Positions 8,563-16,413 of a stretch of DNA of 35,842 nt are shown here, piece after piece; the first letter of the stretch is position 1; every line of letters starts with the position of its first letter. Source of the DNA: an uncultured SAR86 cluster bacterium (GTDB taxonomy: Bacteria > Pseudomonadota > Gammaproteobacteria > Magnimaribacterales > D2472); contig CACJBO010000008.1 in the NCBI GenBank assembly GCA_902591665.1, forward strand, positions 1 through 35,842. Reading direction: 5' to 3'. The notes under the pieces were generated by a model. It was not told the DNA's origin, searched no databases, and saw nothing but the letters and a program-made list of their open reading frames with translations. Made by a program: the position numbers and the translations under genes.

Positions 8563-9550
8563 AATCTTTTTTACTTTCATCTTACTTTCCTCATTACATC
8601 ATCTAAATGCAGAAAATATTAGTATTATGTCTATTAATGCTCAAAACTTATTCGATACTATTGATGACCCTGGAAAAGATGATAAAGCATTTTTACCTAT
8701 AGAAATGAAGCAATCTAAAAAGCACAAGAACTCATGTAATTCTATTACAGTTAAGAGATGGAGGATGGAATGCTTTTTTCAAGACTGGAATGAGGATACT
8801 AAAAATGCAAAACTTCGGAACCTTGTAGAAGTAATTATTTCTTACGATAAAAATGGGGCAGATGTAATCGGACTTCAAGAAATCGAAAATATGAATATTT
8901 TGGAGCAACTTTTTAATCTCTTAAAGCCTTATGGTTATATAGACTTTCATTTGCTTGAAAGCACAGACAAGAGGGGCGTTGATACAGCTTTTATAAGTAA
9001 ATATAAGATTTCTAATCCAAAACTACACTATGTAAACTTCTCTCCAAATTTTGAGACCATAGATACTAGACCAATATTTGAGGTTGAAATAAATTTTAAT
9101 AAAAAAATATTAAAGTTTTATAACGTTCACTTTCCTTCAAACTTTCATCCAGCACAAATGAGGATTGAATCATTCCAAAAGTTAAAAGAGCTAATAGCTA
9201 GTCATTCTGAGCCATCAGTAGCTTTGGGTGATTTTAATCTTACCAAAAAGGATGATAAGAAATTTGATGTATATAAAAATCAAGAAGATTATTGGTATGT
9301 TGCACACAGAGAAGGTTGCGATTCATGCCTGGGAACCTATTACTATAGTAGAGGTAAGTCATGGGACTATCTCGATACTATAATGGTTTCAAGGAATAGA
9401 GGAGTTAAATTTGAAGAAAGCTCTATAAACGTTTTTAAAATAGATTTTAATACCTACCTAGATACAGGTAAGCCGCATTGGTTTAATTCAGAATCTAAAA
9501 CAGGAGTTTCTGATCACTTCCCATTTGTTGCAGAAATAACTATAAATTAG
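8555..9550 (+). CDS. Secreted endonuclease/exonuclease/phosphatase-family hydrolase
   Basis: A 331-residue protein with a signal peptide (about 1-19, ending near LNAEN). The EEP fold follows: SINAQNLFD (metal site), DVIGLQEIEN (catalytic Glu), NVHFPSNFHP, ALGDFNLTK (Asp/Asn pair) and a terminal SDHFPFVAEI (general-base His). It probably cleaves phosphodiesters or phosphomonoesters outside the cytoplasm, for example extracellular DNA or phospholipid-derived substrates; the sequence does not decide which. It overlaps the thioesterase gene by 8 bases. Its stop codon directly abuts that of the convergent cupin gene. Confidence 0.88.
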   Translation: MLKIFFTFILLSSLHHLNAENISIMSINAQNLFDTIDDPGKDDKAFLPIEMKQSKKHKNSCNSITVKRWRMECFFQDWNEDTKNAKLRNLVEVIISYDKNGADVIGLQEIENMNILEQLFNLLKPYGYIDFHLLESTDKRGVDTAFISKYKISNPKLHYVNFSPNFETIDTRPIFEVEINFNKKILKFYNVHFPSNFHPAQMRIESFQKLKELIASHSEPSVALGDFNLTKKDDKKFDVYKNQEDYWYVAHREGCDSCLGTYYYSRGKSWDYLDTIMVSRNRGVKFEESSINVFKIDFNTYLDTGKPHWFNSESKTGVSDHFPFVAEITIN

Positions 9551-9556
9551 CTATTT
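9534..9556. terminator. Inverted repeat spanning two convergent stop codons
   Basis: AAATAACTA (9534-9542) and TAGCTATTT (9548-9556) form a 9-bp stem with one mismatch and a 5-base loop. It covers both stop codons of the abutting convergent genes. It is AT-rich and short, so termination is plausible but not certain. Confidence 0.4.
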
Positions 9557-9949
9557 TCTCCAGCCACCTCTATCAAAAATTCTTAAGTAAGTTAGCTGAT
9601 CATGTTCGGATAAATTTATGACTTTACAATAGTCACCAGATTGAACAAGAACAACATCTCCAGCTGTTAAATCATATGAGTCTTTATGCTCAACACCATA
9701 TGATGGGTCAGATCCATGGCCTTCATCAGAGTTCATGTATTCAACAATTTCCATTGAGCCTCTGCCATTAGTAATAACATAAACTACATCAGAATTAATT
9801 AATTTATGTCCTTGTGTGGACTTACCAGGCTGTATAACTGTTTTACTAGCTATAACTCTTTCAAGTAGGTCATTTGTCCATACTGCATAGTCTTCGTTTA
9901 CATTGTGTGGCGAACCGCCAACTCTAAAATTATTGTATTTTTTTGCCAT
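9551..9949 (-). CDS. Small cupin-domain protein
   Basis: A 132-residue single-domain cupin. Residues about 42-68 (GKSTQGHKL...YVITNGRGSME) align with cupin motif 1, but only one of the usual two His is seen and the Glu is missing. The second motif (LTAGDVVLVQSGDYCKVIN) keeps a Gly-Asp turn but has no clear His. It may therefore be a non-enzymatic sensor or storage-type cupin. It is divergent from the O-acetylhomoserine sulfhydrylase gene across 209 bases. A TATAAT on the minus strand (9975-9980) and a TATAAA (9955-9960) are candidate -10 boxes; an AAAGGA lies about 13 bases before the ATG. No specific function is assigned. Confidence 0.75.
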   Translation of the reverse strand: MAKKYNNFRVGGSPHNVNEDYAVWTNDLLERVIASKTVIQPGKSTQGHKLINSDVVYVITNGRGSMEIVEYMNSDEGHGSDPSYGVEHKDSYDLTAGDVVLVQSGDYCKVINLSEHDQLTYLRIFDRGGWRK

Positions 9950-10043
9950 AATATTTTATAAATCCTTTCGAATAATTATAGTTATTTTAATTAAACATGC
10001 TAGTAAATACTTCTATAGCCTGTTGTTATTGTTATATATAAAA

Positions 10044-10049
10044 TATAAT
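10044..10049 (+). promoter_or_regulatory. -10 box of the sulfhydrylase/riboswitch transcript
   Basis: A perfect TATAAT with a TTGTTA-like -35 (10023-10028, 15-base spacer) or TGTTGT (10021-10026, 17-base spacer). The expected start is near 10056, so the RNA would begin at the first stem of the riboswitch. Confidence 0.7.
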
Positions 10050-10054
10050 GACTA

Positions 10055-10105
10055 TGCGCCTATTTGATATCAGCTTGCCGGCGCAAAAAAATTGGCTAAA
10101 GAGAA
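10055..10105 (+). ncRNA. SAM-II/SAM-V-type riboswitch
   Basis: A 6-bp stem, TGCGCC (10055-10060) with GGCGCA (10080-10085), encloses a 19-base loop containing ATTTGA and ending in TTGCC. An A-rich linker follows, then GGCTAAAGAG (10094-10103). This order (stem, loop with AUUU and UUGC, A-rich joint, GCUAAA-R-AG) matches the compact pseudoknot core I recall for SAM-II and the related marine SAM-V class. These classes are known upstream of sulfur-assimilation genes, and the next gene is O-acetylhomoserine sulfhydrylase. A competing AGAGAA/TTCTCT hairpin (10100-10105 with 10118-10123) could be part of the switch. The choice between SAM-II and SAM-V is not settled here. Confidence 0.8.
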
Positions 10106-10158
10106 CTTATAACTATCTTCTCTCAGTTGATGTTTTAATATTTTTTTAAGGAAACATT

Positions 10159-11451
10159 ATGAGCAAAACATATACAAACCCAGAAACAATTGGACTTCAT
10201 GCCGGATGGAGGAAGGACGATAACACTAACTCAGTAGCTGTACCAATTCATCAAACAACAAGTTATCAGTTTGATAATACAGACCATGCTGCAAATTTAT
10301 TTGATTTATCAGAGCTAGGTAATATTTATTCAAGAATTATGAATCCAACTTGCGCTGTACTTGAAGATAGAATAGCTGCGTTAGAAGGCGGTGTTGGAGC
10401 ACTAGCTGTAGCATCAGGACAAGCTGCATCAGCATACGCAATCCAAAACATTGCAAAGAATGGAGATAATATTGTTGCTTCATCTCATTTATATGGAGGA
10501 ACATATAACCAATTTAAAAATGTGTTCTCGGATATGGGTATTGAAGTTAGATTTGTAGATCCAGCTGACCCACAAAACTTTGCTAATGCTACTGATGATA
10601 AGACTAGAGCATATTATGGTGAAGTTTTACCAAACCCAAGCTTTGAGGTATTCCCAATATCTGAAGTTGCTGAAATAGGCAGGCCTTTAGGGATACCATT
10701 AATTGTTGATAATACAGCTGCACCTGTAATATGTAAGCCTTTTGATCACGGAGCTGCCGTAGTTATTCACTCCACAACTAAATTTATAGGTGGTCATGGA
10801 ACTTCAATTGGTGGAATTATTGTTGATAGTGGTAATTTTGATTGGGAAGCTTTCCCTGAAAGACAGCCTGCATTAAACAATCCAGATCCTTCATATGCCG
10901 GAGCTGTCTGGACAGAAGCAGTAAAGCCACTTGGACCTATCGCTTATATACTCAAGGCTAGAACGACTATTCTTAGAGATATGGGTGCTGCTATGAGTCC
11001 ATTTAATGCATTTATGTTCATTCAAGGTCTAGAAACGCTTGCACTAAGAATGAGAGAGCATTCAAGTAATGCAGAAAAAGTTGCTGATTATCTATCAAAC
11101 CATGAATCTGTTGAAAGAGTTGGTTATCCTTCAAAAATGGATGGTTACGCTAAAGAAAGAGCTGACAAGTACCTAACTAAAGGGAATGGTGCTCTAATGG
11201 GTTTTGAGATAAAAGGTGGCGTAGAGGCAGGAAAGAAATTTATTGATGCTTTAGAGATGGTCTATCACGTTGCCAATATTGGCGATTCAAGAAGTTTAGC
11301 CATTCATCCTGCGAGTACGACTCATAGTCAGTTAAATGAAGAAGAGCTTCTATCAGCTGGTGTTACACCTGGATATGTAAGATTATCAATTGGTCTTGAG
11401 CATGTTGATGACATTATTGCTGACTTTGAACAAGCTTTAGCAAAAATATAA
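10159..11451 (+). CDS. metY: O-acetylhomoserine sulfhydrylase (PLP-dependent)
   Basis: A 430-residue cytoplasmic enzyme of the Cys/Met-metabolism PLP family. It converts O-acetylhomoserine and sulfide (or methanethiol) to homocysteine (or methionine). Visible signs are the N-terminal ETIGLHAGW, YSRIMNPT near residue 55, the S-Q-A-A glycine/serine loop near 90, and HSTTKFIGGHGTSIGG with the Schiff-base Lys near 210. The C-terminal RLSIGLEHVDDIIADFEQAL matches the family. The length fits MetY better than the shorter cystathionine-type enzymes. An AAGGA ribosome-binding site lies about 8 bases before the ATG. The upstream SAM riboswitch supports a role in methionine supply. A related activity such as methionine gamma-lyase is less likely. 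Confidence 0.92.
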   Translation: MSKTYTNPETIGLHAGWRKDDNTNSVAVPIHQTTSYQFDNTDHAANLFDLSELGNIYSRIMNPTCAVLEDRIAALEGGVGALAVASGQAASAYAIQNIAKNGDNIVASSHLYGGTYNQFKNVFSDMGIEVRFVDPADPQNFANATDDKTRAYYGEVLPNPSFEVFPISEVAEIGRPLGIPLIVDNTAAPVICKPFDHGAAVVIHSTTKFIGGHGTSIGGIIVDSGNFDWEAFPERQPALNNPDPSYAGAVWTEAVKPLGPIAYILKARTTILRDMGAAMSPFNAFMFIQGLETLALRMREHSSNAEKVADYLSNHESVERVGYPSKMDGYAKERADKYLTKGNGALMGFEIKGGVEAGKKFIDALEMVYHVANIGDSRSLAIHPASTTHSQLNEEELLSAGVTPGYVRLSIGLEHVDDIIADFEQALAKI

Positions 11452-11452
11452 T
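11447..11452 (+). promoter_or_regulatory. TATAAT overlapping the metY stop, 7 bases before a TTG start
   Basis: A perfect TATAAT overlaps the metY stop codon and ends 7 bases before the TTG at 11459, the spacing seen at other starts in this window. It may drive separate expression of the following operon. Chance is possible in AT-rich DNA. Confidence 0.35.
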
Positions 11453-11458
11453 TTAATC

Positions 11459-11498
11459 TTGAGCCAAGAATTAGTTACTTACATAGTTCTTGGCTCAA
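11459..11498 (+). repeat. 12-bp perfect inverted repeat containing a start codon
   Basis: TTGAGCCAAGAA (11459-11470) and TTCTTGGCTCAA (11487-11498) are exact reverse complements. Three more inner pairs are possible, leaving a 10-base loop. It starts 8 bases after the metY stop. No T-run follows on the plus strand, so it is not a standard intrinsic terminator. The left arm begins with the TTG start of the next gene. It could protect the metY 3' end, attenuate transcription or limit translation. Confidence 0.75.
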
Positions 11499-11971
11499 AA
11501 TCTAGACTTCAGGGAATTAAGCTTCCTGCTAATAGTAAATTTGAAGAATATATATCCTTAAGTTTTGATTCAAAGCATGAGATTCTAGAAAAATTAGACC
11601 AACTTATTACTGCTTCCCAAGGTGAATTAATAGTTTTATTGCCTCCCTCATCTTATCCAAATAACCTAGCTAAAGAAGCTTTAAAGAAAATTGCTTTAAT
11701 TGGCCTATCTTCATGGGGGTGGTTTGAATATAATTCAAAAAGAAAAAACTTAGTTCAAAATATTAAAAAAGTTAATACATTAATAAGAAGTATCCCAGAT
11801 TTAGAACAGGGTATTTATTTTACAAAAAGACTATATTTTTCGGTTGGCGGTTTTGGTTCTATAGAACCAAATATTTTTTCAGAAATATCAAAAAGACTAT
11901 ATTCTAGAATAGATCCGCAAAAACCATTGCCAGCACTTATAATAAGAACAAAAAACCTTCAACTTGATTAG
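11459..11971 (+). CDS. Degenerate glycosyltransferase-like protein
   Basis: A 170-residue protein without an internal Met, so it must use the TTG at 11459 or another non-ATG start. The C-terminal half (about 95-155) resembles TIGR04283-type family 2 glycosyltransferases: GWFEY, then DLEQGIYFTKRLYFSVGGF and a FSEISKRL segment. The usual nucleotide-sugar signatures (DGGSxDGT, HADT-like DxD, MEDIE) are absent or replaced; LLPPSS sits where the DxD would be. It is therefore probably catalytically inactive, or has a changed role. It lies 3 bases before ccmA and reads into the cytochrome c maturation operon. The assignment comes from pattern memory and is moderate. Confidence 0.6.
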   Translation: MSQELVTYIVLGSKSRLQGIKLPANSKFEEYISLSFDSKHEILEKLDQLITASQGELIVLLPPSSYPNNLAKEALKKIALIGLSSWGWFEYNSKRKNLVQNIKKVNTLIRSIPDLEQGIYFTKRLYFSVGGFGSIEPNIFSEISKRLYSRIDPQKPLPALIIRTKNLQLD

Positions 11972-11974
11972 ATA

Positions 11975-12541
11975 ATGAACGCCCTAGTTAAAGCACAAAA
12001 TTTAAGCTACAAAATTAATGACAAGAAATTGTTTCAAGGTATATCTTTTGAACTTTTAAAAGGAAAAGCATTACATATTCAAGGTGAAAATGGCTCAGGA
12101 AAAACAACACTTTTAAGAATGGTTTGCGGACTTACAAAGCCTACAAAAGGCGATTTGATTACTCTGACGGATAAAGAAGTATGTTTTATAGGGCATAAGA
12201 ACGCTATAAAACAATATCTGAATGTTGAAGACAACCTTGTATTAATGAATTTAAATAATCACCATGACCTTCAAAAATATTTATCAGTATTTGATTTGGA
12301 TAAATCTCTTGATATAAATATTGCAAATCTTTCATTCGGACAACAAAAAAAAATTGCTCTCCTTAGGCTATTTCTAAATAGATCAGATCTATTAATTCTA
12401 GATGAGCCTTGCGTTGGACTGGATACTAATTCACAAGAAATTTTAGTAGATTTTTTAAAAAAAGAACTTGCCAATGGTAAGGGTATTATATATTCATCAC
12501 ATATATTTCTAGATTTTGATTCGGATAGTTTAGGAATTTAG
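11975..12541 (+). CDS. ccmA: Cytochrome c maturation ATPase CcmA
   Basis: ATP-binding subunit of the CcmABCD complex, which releases heme-loaded CcmE on the periplasmic side. The 188 residues show Walker A GENGSGKTT (about 37-45), the signature LSFGQQKK (about 118-125; LSAGQQRR is more usual), Walker B LLILDEPCVGLD (about 137-148) and the switch His in SSHI (about 172-175). It is short at the C-terminus but complete in motifs. It is the first gene of a ccmA-to-ccmI block and is followed after 3 bases by ccmB. Confidence 0.95.
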   Translation: MNALVKAQNLSYKINDKKLFQGISFELLKGKALHIQGENGSGKTTLLRMVCGLTKPTKGDLITLTDKEVCFIGHKNAIKQYLNVEDNLVLMNLNNHHDLQKYLSVFDLDKSLDINIANLSFGQQKKIALLRLFLNRSDLLILDEPCVGLDTNSQEILVDFLKKELANGKGIIYSSHIFLDFDSDSLGI

Positions 12542-12544
12542 GCC

Positions 12545-13192
12545 ATGCAAGTAATTAAATTTGAATTTCTAAAGTTGTTAAAAAAATCTAGAGGTTGGCT
12601 TGGACCTATATTGGTATTTATTTTGATAATGGTTGCTTATCCTTTAACTGTTGAGGTTTCTGATGTTGAATTAAGTCAGTCTTTTTTTTCAATACTATGG
12701 ATTGCTGCATTATTAGTAATAATGTTAGCCACAGAGGATATCTTTTTAGAAGATTTTAATGATGGTACCTTGGAGCAATATGCAATATTACAAAAAAACT
12801 TGTCATTTATTATAGGCTCTAAAGTTTTTGTTTATTGGTTGGTTATTGGGGTACCAATATCTATAATAGGAACCATTTTTTGTGTTGGTACAACAAGCCA
12901 AACTGCTTTTGGTTATCAAATTCTTCCAGTTTTGTTAGTCTCAACATATATTTTCATGAATGTCTTTAGTTTTGGAAATGCCTTAAGTTTAACCAAAGGT
13001 TCTGTTTTAGGAACTTTAGTTACATTGCCGTTACTTTTACCTTTATTAATTATTTTAGGAAAAGTTGTAGTTGCTATTAATTTTGATTTAAATTATTCAG
13101 GCTTCTTACTTCTACTTTTAGGTATCTTATCGATTATAATAATGATTATTCCAATGATAATTTCATATATTATTAGAGCGCATTTAGAATAA
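12545..13192 (+). CDS. ccmB: Heme exporter membrane subunit CcmB
   Basis: A 215-residue polytopic inner-membrane protein with about six hydrophobic segments and an N-terminal cytoplasmic stretch (FEFLKLLKKSRGWLGPI). The FFSILWIAALLVIMLATEDIFLEDFNDGTLEQ region is typical of CcmB, where the acidic EDFNDGTLEQ loop follows the second helix. With CcmA and CcmC it forms the transporter-like part of System I. Position directly after ccmA and before ccmC confirms the call. Confidence 0.94.
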   Translation: MQVIKFEFLKLLKKSRGWLGPILVFILIMVAYPLTVEVSDVELSQSFFSILWIAALLVIMLATEDIFLEDFNDGTLEQYAILQKNLSFIIGSKVFVYWLVIGVPISIIGTIFCVGTTSQTAFGYQILPVLLVSTYIFMNVFSFGNALSLTKGSVLGTLVTLPLLLPLLIILGKVVVAINFDLNYSGFLLLLLGILSIIIMIIPMIISYIIRAHLE

Positions 13193-13219
13193 TTATTTAT
13201 CATTGAGAATCTATTTATT

Positions 13220-13951
13220 GTGATAAAAAAATTTATACATCAATTTGCTTCGCCAAAAACCTATATGTTTCAAGTAAACAGAGCATATCCTTATATTTTT
13301 TATTTATCACTAATAACATATCTTCTATCAATCTTTTGGGGACTATTTTTAACACCTGAAGATTTTGTGCAAGGTAATTCTTACAGAATAATCTATCTTC
13401 ACGTCCCAGCATCATTTATTTCTCAATCCCTATATTTAGCAATGGCAATTGCAAGCGCTGTTTATCTTATATGGAAAGTTAAGTTATCTGTTTATCTTGT
13501 AAGATCTATAGCACCAATTGGTGCAGTCACCACATTTATAGCTCTAATCTCAGGTTCAATCTGGGGTATACCAACATGGGGCACTTGGTGGGCATGGGAT
13601 GCCAGAATTGTATCGACCCTAATCTTATTTATAATGTATTTAGGTCTTATCTCTCTTCATGATTCTTTTAATAACAATGAAAAAGCTGATAAATTCTTAT
13701 CAATCCTTGTTTTAGTCGGCTCAGTTAACATACCGATAATAAAAATGTCTGTTGAATGGTGGAGCACCTTGCACCAACCAGCATCTATCACTTTATCTGA
13801 AAAACCAGCAATTGATCTGGTAATGCTTTATCCTTTATTTGGTTCAATTATTGGTTTTACTGGGTTGATCACTTGTTTAGTAATACTTTCATCTAAACTG
13901 CAAATCATAAAAAGAGAGAAAAATAAATCCTGGGTAAAAGACTATGTTTAA
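13220..13951 (+). CDS. ccmC: Heme-handling protein CcmC
   Basis: A 243-residue six-helix inner-membrane protein that presents heme to CcmE. The tryptophan-rich WWD signature is clear (WGIPTWGTWWAWDARIVS, near residues 115-132). A periplasmic His is present on each side of it: IIYLHVPASF near 60 and STLHQPAS near 180. Translation starts at GTG (13220); an upstream ATG in frame is not visible. The 3' end overlaps ccmD by 8 bases. Confidence 0.95.
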   Translation: MIKKFIHQFASPKTYMFQVNRAYPYIFYLSLITYLLSIFWGLFLTPEDFVQGNSYRIIYLHVPASFISQSLYLAMAIASAVYLIWKVKLSVYLVRSIAPIGAVTTFIALISGSIWGIPTWGTWWAWDARIVSTLILFIMYLGLISLHDSFNNNEKADKFLSILVLVGSVNIPIIKMSVEWWSTLHQPASITLSEKPAIDLVMLYPLFGSIIGFTGLITCLVILSSKLQIIKREKNKSWVKDYV

Positions 13952-14117
13952 TATTGAATTTAATACACTTGCAGAAGCGCTTTTAATGCAAAGCCAAAAT
14001 GGTCAAAATCATGGCATATACGTTTGGTCCGTTGTCTTAATCGTTACATTATGCATTTCAATTTCTTTTATCTTTTACAAATATAAAATAAAAGAAATTT
14101 CTAAAAAAATTAAATGA
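13944..14117 (+). CDS. ccmD: Small cytochrome c maturation protein CcmD
   Basis: A 57-residue membrane protein starting at ATG 13944, inside the ccmC 3' end, and stopping at TGA 14115-14117. It reads MFNIEFNTLAEALLMQ, then GIYVWSVVLIVTLCISISFIFY as a single membrane helix, and a Lys-rich cytoplasmic tail. An N-terminal 'HGxYVW'-type stretch before the helix is the CcmD hallmark. CcmD stabilises the release of holo-CcmE from CcmABC. The stop overlaps the ccmE start in ATGA. Confidence 0.93.
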   Translation: MFNIEFNTLAEALLMQSQNGQNHGIYVWSVVLIVTLCISISFIFYKYKIKEISKKIK

Positions 14118-14518
14118 AACCAGTTCGAAAAAAAAGACTACAAACAGTTTTACTAATTCTAGCTACATCTGCACTTGGATCTTTTTTTATTATTCGAGCC
14201 TTGGATTCAAATTTAGATTTTTTCTATACACCTTCAGAAATCTTTTTAGAGGAAATTCCAGAAAATAAAAGAATAAAAATTGGAGGCATGGTTTTAGAAA
14301 ACTCAGTAATAAGAGAGAAAACTAAAATATCTTTTATTGTTTCAGACTTTCAAGGTTCAATTAATGTTGAATTTGATGGAATAGTGCCAGATTTGTTTAA
14401 AGAAGGCAGTGGTGTTGTTGTGTTGGGTTATTTAAAAGATAAAACCATAATTGCTGAGGAAGTGTTAGCAAAGCATGATGAAAACTATATGCCGCCAAGT
14501 ATAGACATAGAGAAATAA
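14114..14518 (+). CDS. ccmE: Heme chaperone CcmE
   Basis: A 134-residue periplasmic heme chaperone anchored by an N-terminal helix (about 10-27). A small beta-barrel OB-fold domain follows (RIKIGGMVLENSV, ISFIVSDFQGSINVEFDG, VVVLGYLKD). The covalent heme-binding His is H121 in LAKHDENYMPP; the nearby Tyr (Y125) is also conserved. The HxxxY form means the common His-type CcmE, not the Cys variant. The stop codon overlaps the ccmF start (TAATG). Confidence 0.96.
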   Translation: MKPVRKKRLQTVLLILATSALGSFFIIRALDSNLDFFYTPSEIFLEEIPENKRIKIGGMVLENSVIREKTKISFIVSDFQGSINVEFDGIVPDLFKEGSGVVVLGYLKDKTIIAEEVLAKHDENYMPPSIDIEK

Positions 14519-16413
14519 TGATCATAGAGGCAGCCCAATTTTTAACTATTCTTGCTACAGGATTATTTTTTTTATGTTTTGTATTTTCTATTTTTTTTAA
14601 TGTTAACGATGTAAATATTATTAAACTTATATCTAGAATATATTCTCATAGTTTTTTTCTATTTTTGTCCTCTTTTTTGATATATGTTTGGCTGGCAATA
14701 AATGATAATTTTAGTGTTCTATACATAGCTCAACACTCAAATACGAATCTGCCAGTTTTTTACAAAATATCTTCGATATGGAGTGCGCATGAGGGGTCGA
14801 TGTTTCTCTGGATCATATTTCTTAGTTTGTGGGGAGCAATTTATAATTTTTCAGTTCATAACAACGAACCACTTAAAGCTAGAACCGTTGGAGTAATATC
14901 CATAACAACTGTTGGTTTTTTATTGTTTTTACTACTAACGTCCAATCCATTTGAAACAATACTTCCTCTGCCTCCAGAAAATGGAGCTGATATCAATCCT
15001 GTGCTTCAGGACCCGTTGTTAGCAATTCATCCGCCAACACTTTATCTTGGTTATGTTGGTTTTGTAATCGCATTTGGACAAGCAATAGCTTTTTTGATTG
15101 AGGGTAATTCTAGTATTAATTGGGAAAAACAGGTTAGATTTTGGTCAATAATTGCTTGGTCATTTTTAACTTTAGGGATTACTTTAGGTAGCTGGTGGGC
15201 ATATTATGAATTAGGATGGGGAGGGTATTGGTTTTGGGATCCGGTTGAAAACGTTGCCCTAATGCCCTGGTTAGCAGCAACAGCTTTTATTCATTCGTTA
15301 AGCGCATCATCAAAGTCTTCAATCTTAAGAATTTGGACTATTTTATTGTCTATTTTAGTTTTTTCATTAAGTCTGTTTGGAGCATTTATTGTAAGGTCAG
15401 GAATCATAGATAGTGTTCATTCTTTTGCAAACGATCCGGAGAGGGGCCTTTATTTGCTGGCTTTTATCGGGATATTAGTAATGACATCTCTTATTTTATT
15501 TTCTTATAGATTTACAATATTGATTTCAAATAAAAGAATAGTTTCCTTATCAAAAGAATCTTTTATATCAATTAATAATATTTTTTTTGGAACATTAATT
15601 TTTTCAACAATGCTTGGTGTAATGTATCCATTAATATATGAGTTTATTTATGATCAAAAAATAAGTGTAGGCGCACCATTTTACAATGCTATATTTGTTC
15701 CAATTACGCTTTTAGCATGCCTGTTTCTTCTTTTTTCTATTGAGTCTAAATGGCAAAGTAAACTTAAATTTGCTTTTTTGAATAACCCTCTAATAATTAG
15801 CTTTGTATTTTCTTTGTTTATTACTTTTCTATCATTTAAATTTTATTCTGTATCCAGAGCCTGGACGCTAGCTTCGTTATTCATTGGCTCACTAATAATT
15901 AGTAGATATATCATTGTAATTTATGCCTATATTTTTCATAGAAAATTTGTAAATATATATAGCGTTTTAGCCCATTTAGGACTCGGATTATTAATAATAT
16001 CTATAGCCCTTAATAATGATTTTAGTTCAGAAAGAGCATTGAATATTAAAATTAATGAAACAGAAACTTATAAAAATCATGAGATTACATTTAATAATTT
16101 ACAACTTACAGAAGGCCCAAACTATGAATCTGTAAAAGCAGATTTCATAATAGAAAATAAAAATGGAAATAAATTTTCTTTAAATCCTGAAAAAAGAAAA
16201 TACTTCGTTAGAGGTCAAATCACAACTGAAACAGCAATACATGCATCCTTATTAAAAGATATATATTTAACAATTGGTGATCAACTAGATGATGGAAGTT
16301 GGATTGTAAATGTTCAGTTTAATTATTTTATAAGATGGATATGGTTTTCAGCCACATTAATGATTATTTCAGGTTTGTTTTTAGCTAGGTCGTTAAATAG
16401 AGTGCACTCATGA
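14518..16413 (+). CDS. ccmF: Cytochrome c heme lyase subunit CcmF
   Basis: A 631-residue polytopic inner-membrane protein that, with CcmG and CcmH, attaches heme to apocytochrome c CxxCH motifs. More than ten hydrophobic helices are seen. Diagnostic segments are KISSIWSAHEGSMFLW near residue 82, LLAIHPPTLYLGYVG near 170, and the WWD domain LGSWWAYYELGWGGYWFWDPVENVALMPW near 222-250. A periplasmic domain (about 500-600) precedes a final helix. The length matches the family. Its stop overlaps the next start in ATGA. Confidence 0.97.
   Translation: MIIEAAQFLTILATGLFFLCFVFSIFFNVNDVNIIKLISRIYSHSFFLFLSSFLIYVWLAINDNFSVLYIAQHSNTNLPVFYKISSIWSAHEGSMFLWIIFLSLWGAIYNFSVHNNEPLKARTVGVISITTVGFLLFLLLTSNPFETILPLPPENGADINPVLQDPLLAIHPPTLYLGYVGFVIAFGQAIAFLIEGNSSINWEKQVRFWSIIAWSFLTLGITLGSWWAYYELGWGGYWFWDPVENVALMPWLAATAFIHSLSASSKSSILRIWTILLSILVFSLSLFGAFIVRSGIIDSVHSFANDPERGLYLLAFIGILVMTSLILFSYRFTILISNKRIVSLSKESFISINNIFFGTLIFSTMLGVMYPLIYEFIYDQKISVGAPFYNAIFVPITLLACLFLLFSIESKWQSKLKFAFLNNPLIISFVFSLFITFLSFKFYSVSRAWTLASLFIGSLIISRYIIVIYAYIFHRKFVNIYSVLAHLGLGLLIISIALNNDFSSERALNIKINETETYKNHEITFNNLQLTEGPNYESVKADFIIENKNGNKFSLNPEKRKYFVRGQITTETAIHASLLKDIYLTIGDQLDDGSWIVNVQFNYFIRWIWFSATLMIISGLFLARSLNRVHS

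Noticed and set aside
9951..9980. Leaderless start for the cupin gene
   Set aside because: A TATAAA fits leaderless spacing, but an alternative TATAAT and an AAAGGA lie further upstream, so the case is undecided.
10100..10123. AGAGAA/TTCTCT hairpin as an intrinsic terminator for the riboswitch
   Set aside because: The stem is AT-rich and no immediate U-run follows (CAGTTGATG intervenes). It is kept only as a possible alternative pairing.
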